In this document: piece after piece, positions 10,495-10,874 of the stretch
Numbering within the stretch: position 1 is the first letter of the stretch
How the letters are laid out: every line of letters starts with the position of its first letter
Assembly (NCBI GenBank): GCA_023264475.1
Contig: JAHFMA010000012.1
Span: 1 to 10,874, forward strand
Direction: 5' to 3'
Length of the DNA: 10,874 nucleotides
Origin: Candidatus Parcubacteria bacterium
GTDB lineage: Bacteria; Patescibacteriota; Minisyncoccia; Phycocordibacterales; PALSA-1337
Program-made: the position numbers and the translations under genes
The notes under the pieces: generated by a model
What the model saw: only the letters and a program-made list of their open reading frames with translations
Database searches by the model: none
Told to the model about the DNA's origin: nothing

Positions 10495-10874
10495 CTAATA
10501 CTCGCGCATCGCGACCTGTGCATCTATCTTCTTCAAGAGATCGAGCATCACGGAGACGACGATGAGGAGGGACGTGCCGCCAACTGCGAAGGACTGGGTG
10601 CTGTCGGGCGAGAAGGCTTGTATGACAAGCGGGAGGATGGCCACAATGCCGAGGAAAGTCGCACCGACCAAGGTGATGCGGGTGACAATGCCGGCGAGGT
10701 GATCGCGAGTGTGCTCGCCCGGACGGACGCCGGCGATGAAGGCGCCGGAGCGCTGGAGATTCTCAGAGATCTGCTGAGGATCGAAGGTGACAGCGGTATA
10801 GAAGTACGTGAACAAGACGACCATCACAAAGTAGAGGGCTCCATAGACCCATGAAGGAGGCGTGAGCAAAAGAG
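10495..10874 (-). CDS. secY: Protein translocase subunit SecY, C-terminal part (cut by window edge)
   Basis: The last roughly 125 residues of SecY, the channel-forming subunit of the SecYEG translocon. The membrane segment GALYFVMVVLFTYFYTAVTF is followed by DPQQISENLQRSGAFIAGVR and RPGEHT. This is the conserved cytoplasmic loop (NPxExAENLKxxGxFIPGIRPG) that contacts the ribosome and SecA. A further membrane segment (VGATFLGIVAILPLVIQAF) follows. The last conserved block is GGTSLLIVVSVMLDLLKKID and the protein ends QVAMREY, as in typical SecY. The coding frame continues past the window edge; an in-frame TTG near 10869 is an internal Leu, not a start. adk and map follow, as at the end of the spc operon. 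Confidence 0.96.
   Translation of the reverse strand, partial: LLLTPPSWVYGALYFVMVVLFTYFYTAVTFDPQQISENLQRSGAFIAGVRPGEHTRDHLAGIVTRITLVGATFLGIVAILPLVIQAFSPDSTQSFAVGGTSLLIVVSVMLDLLKKIDAQVAMREY

Overview
The window is a compact, moderately GC-rich bacterial chromosome segment, read mostly as core information-processing genes. The mix suggests a member of the Candidate Phyla Radiation (Patescibacteria, perhaps Parcubacteria-like). The clues are a pilin-like protein fused to a KPVxYLYP...TGFTVVEWGG domain, an elongated nucleoside diphosphate kinase, short intergenic gaps, and start codons that mostly lack a Shine-Dalgarno site but have a -10 box 6-9 nt upstream. The taxonomic placement is inference; no database was searched.

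Layout. 1-516 (-): N-terminus of the membrane protease FtsH, cut by the window edge. 517-1870 (+): an accessory-looking stretch with a divergent promoter, a leader whose folds compete like an attenuator, a 69-residue protein of unknown function and a FliA/WhiG-like alternative sigma factor. Both genes have a strong Shine-Dalgarno site and their own intrinsic terminator. 1878-2754 (-): the trans-translation pair ssrA (tmRNA) and smpB. 2781-5283 (+): a phospholipase D/cardiolipin-synthase-like enzyme, a 46-residue membrane microprotein, and a type IV pilin-like protein whose start overlaps the microprotein's stop. 5354-6448 (+): the infC-rpmI-rplT translation cluster. 6571-7974 (-): a beta-CASP metallo-beta-lactamase ribonuclease, convergent with rplT. 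8293-10874 (-): secY (3' part)-adk-map-ndk, the usual end of the spc ribosomal cluster with ndk added.

How the genes work together. Most serve protein synthesis, targeting and turnover: initiation (IF3), ribosomal proteins bL35 and bL20, translocation (SecY), N-terminal maturation (methionine aminopeptidase), ribosome rescue (tmRNA/SmpB), and membrane proteolysis (FtsH). Nucleotide supply (Adk, Ndk) and RNA processing (beta-CASP RNase) accompany them. The cell-envelope part is the PLD enzyme and the pilin-like protein.

The points most worth a second look are: (i) a repeated leaderless-promoter geometry, with perfect TATAAT boxes 6-8 nt from the ATG of rplT, the beta-CASP gene and adk; (ii) an attenuator-like leader before the 69-residue ORF and the SD-led sigma gene; (iii) two long perfect inverted repeats (19 bp and 27 bp) enclosing hairpins and terminators between core genes; (iv) a tmRNA tag ending in -FALV; (v) the pilin/VVEWGG fusion coupled to a microprotein.
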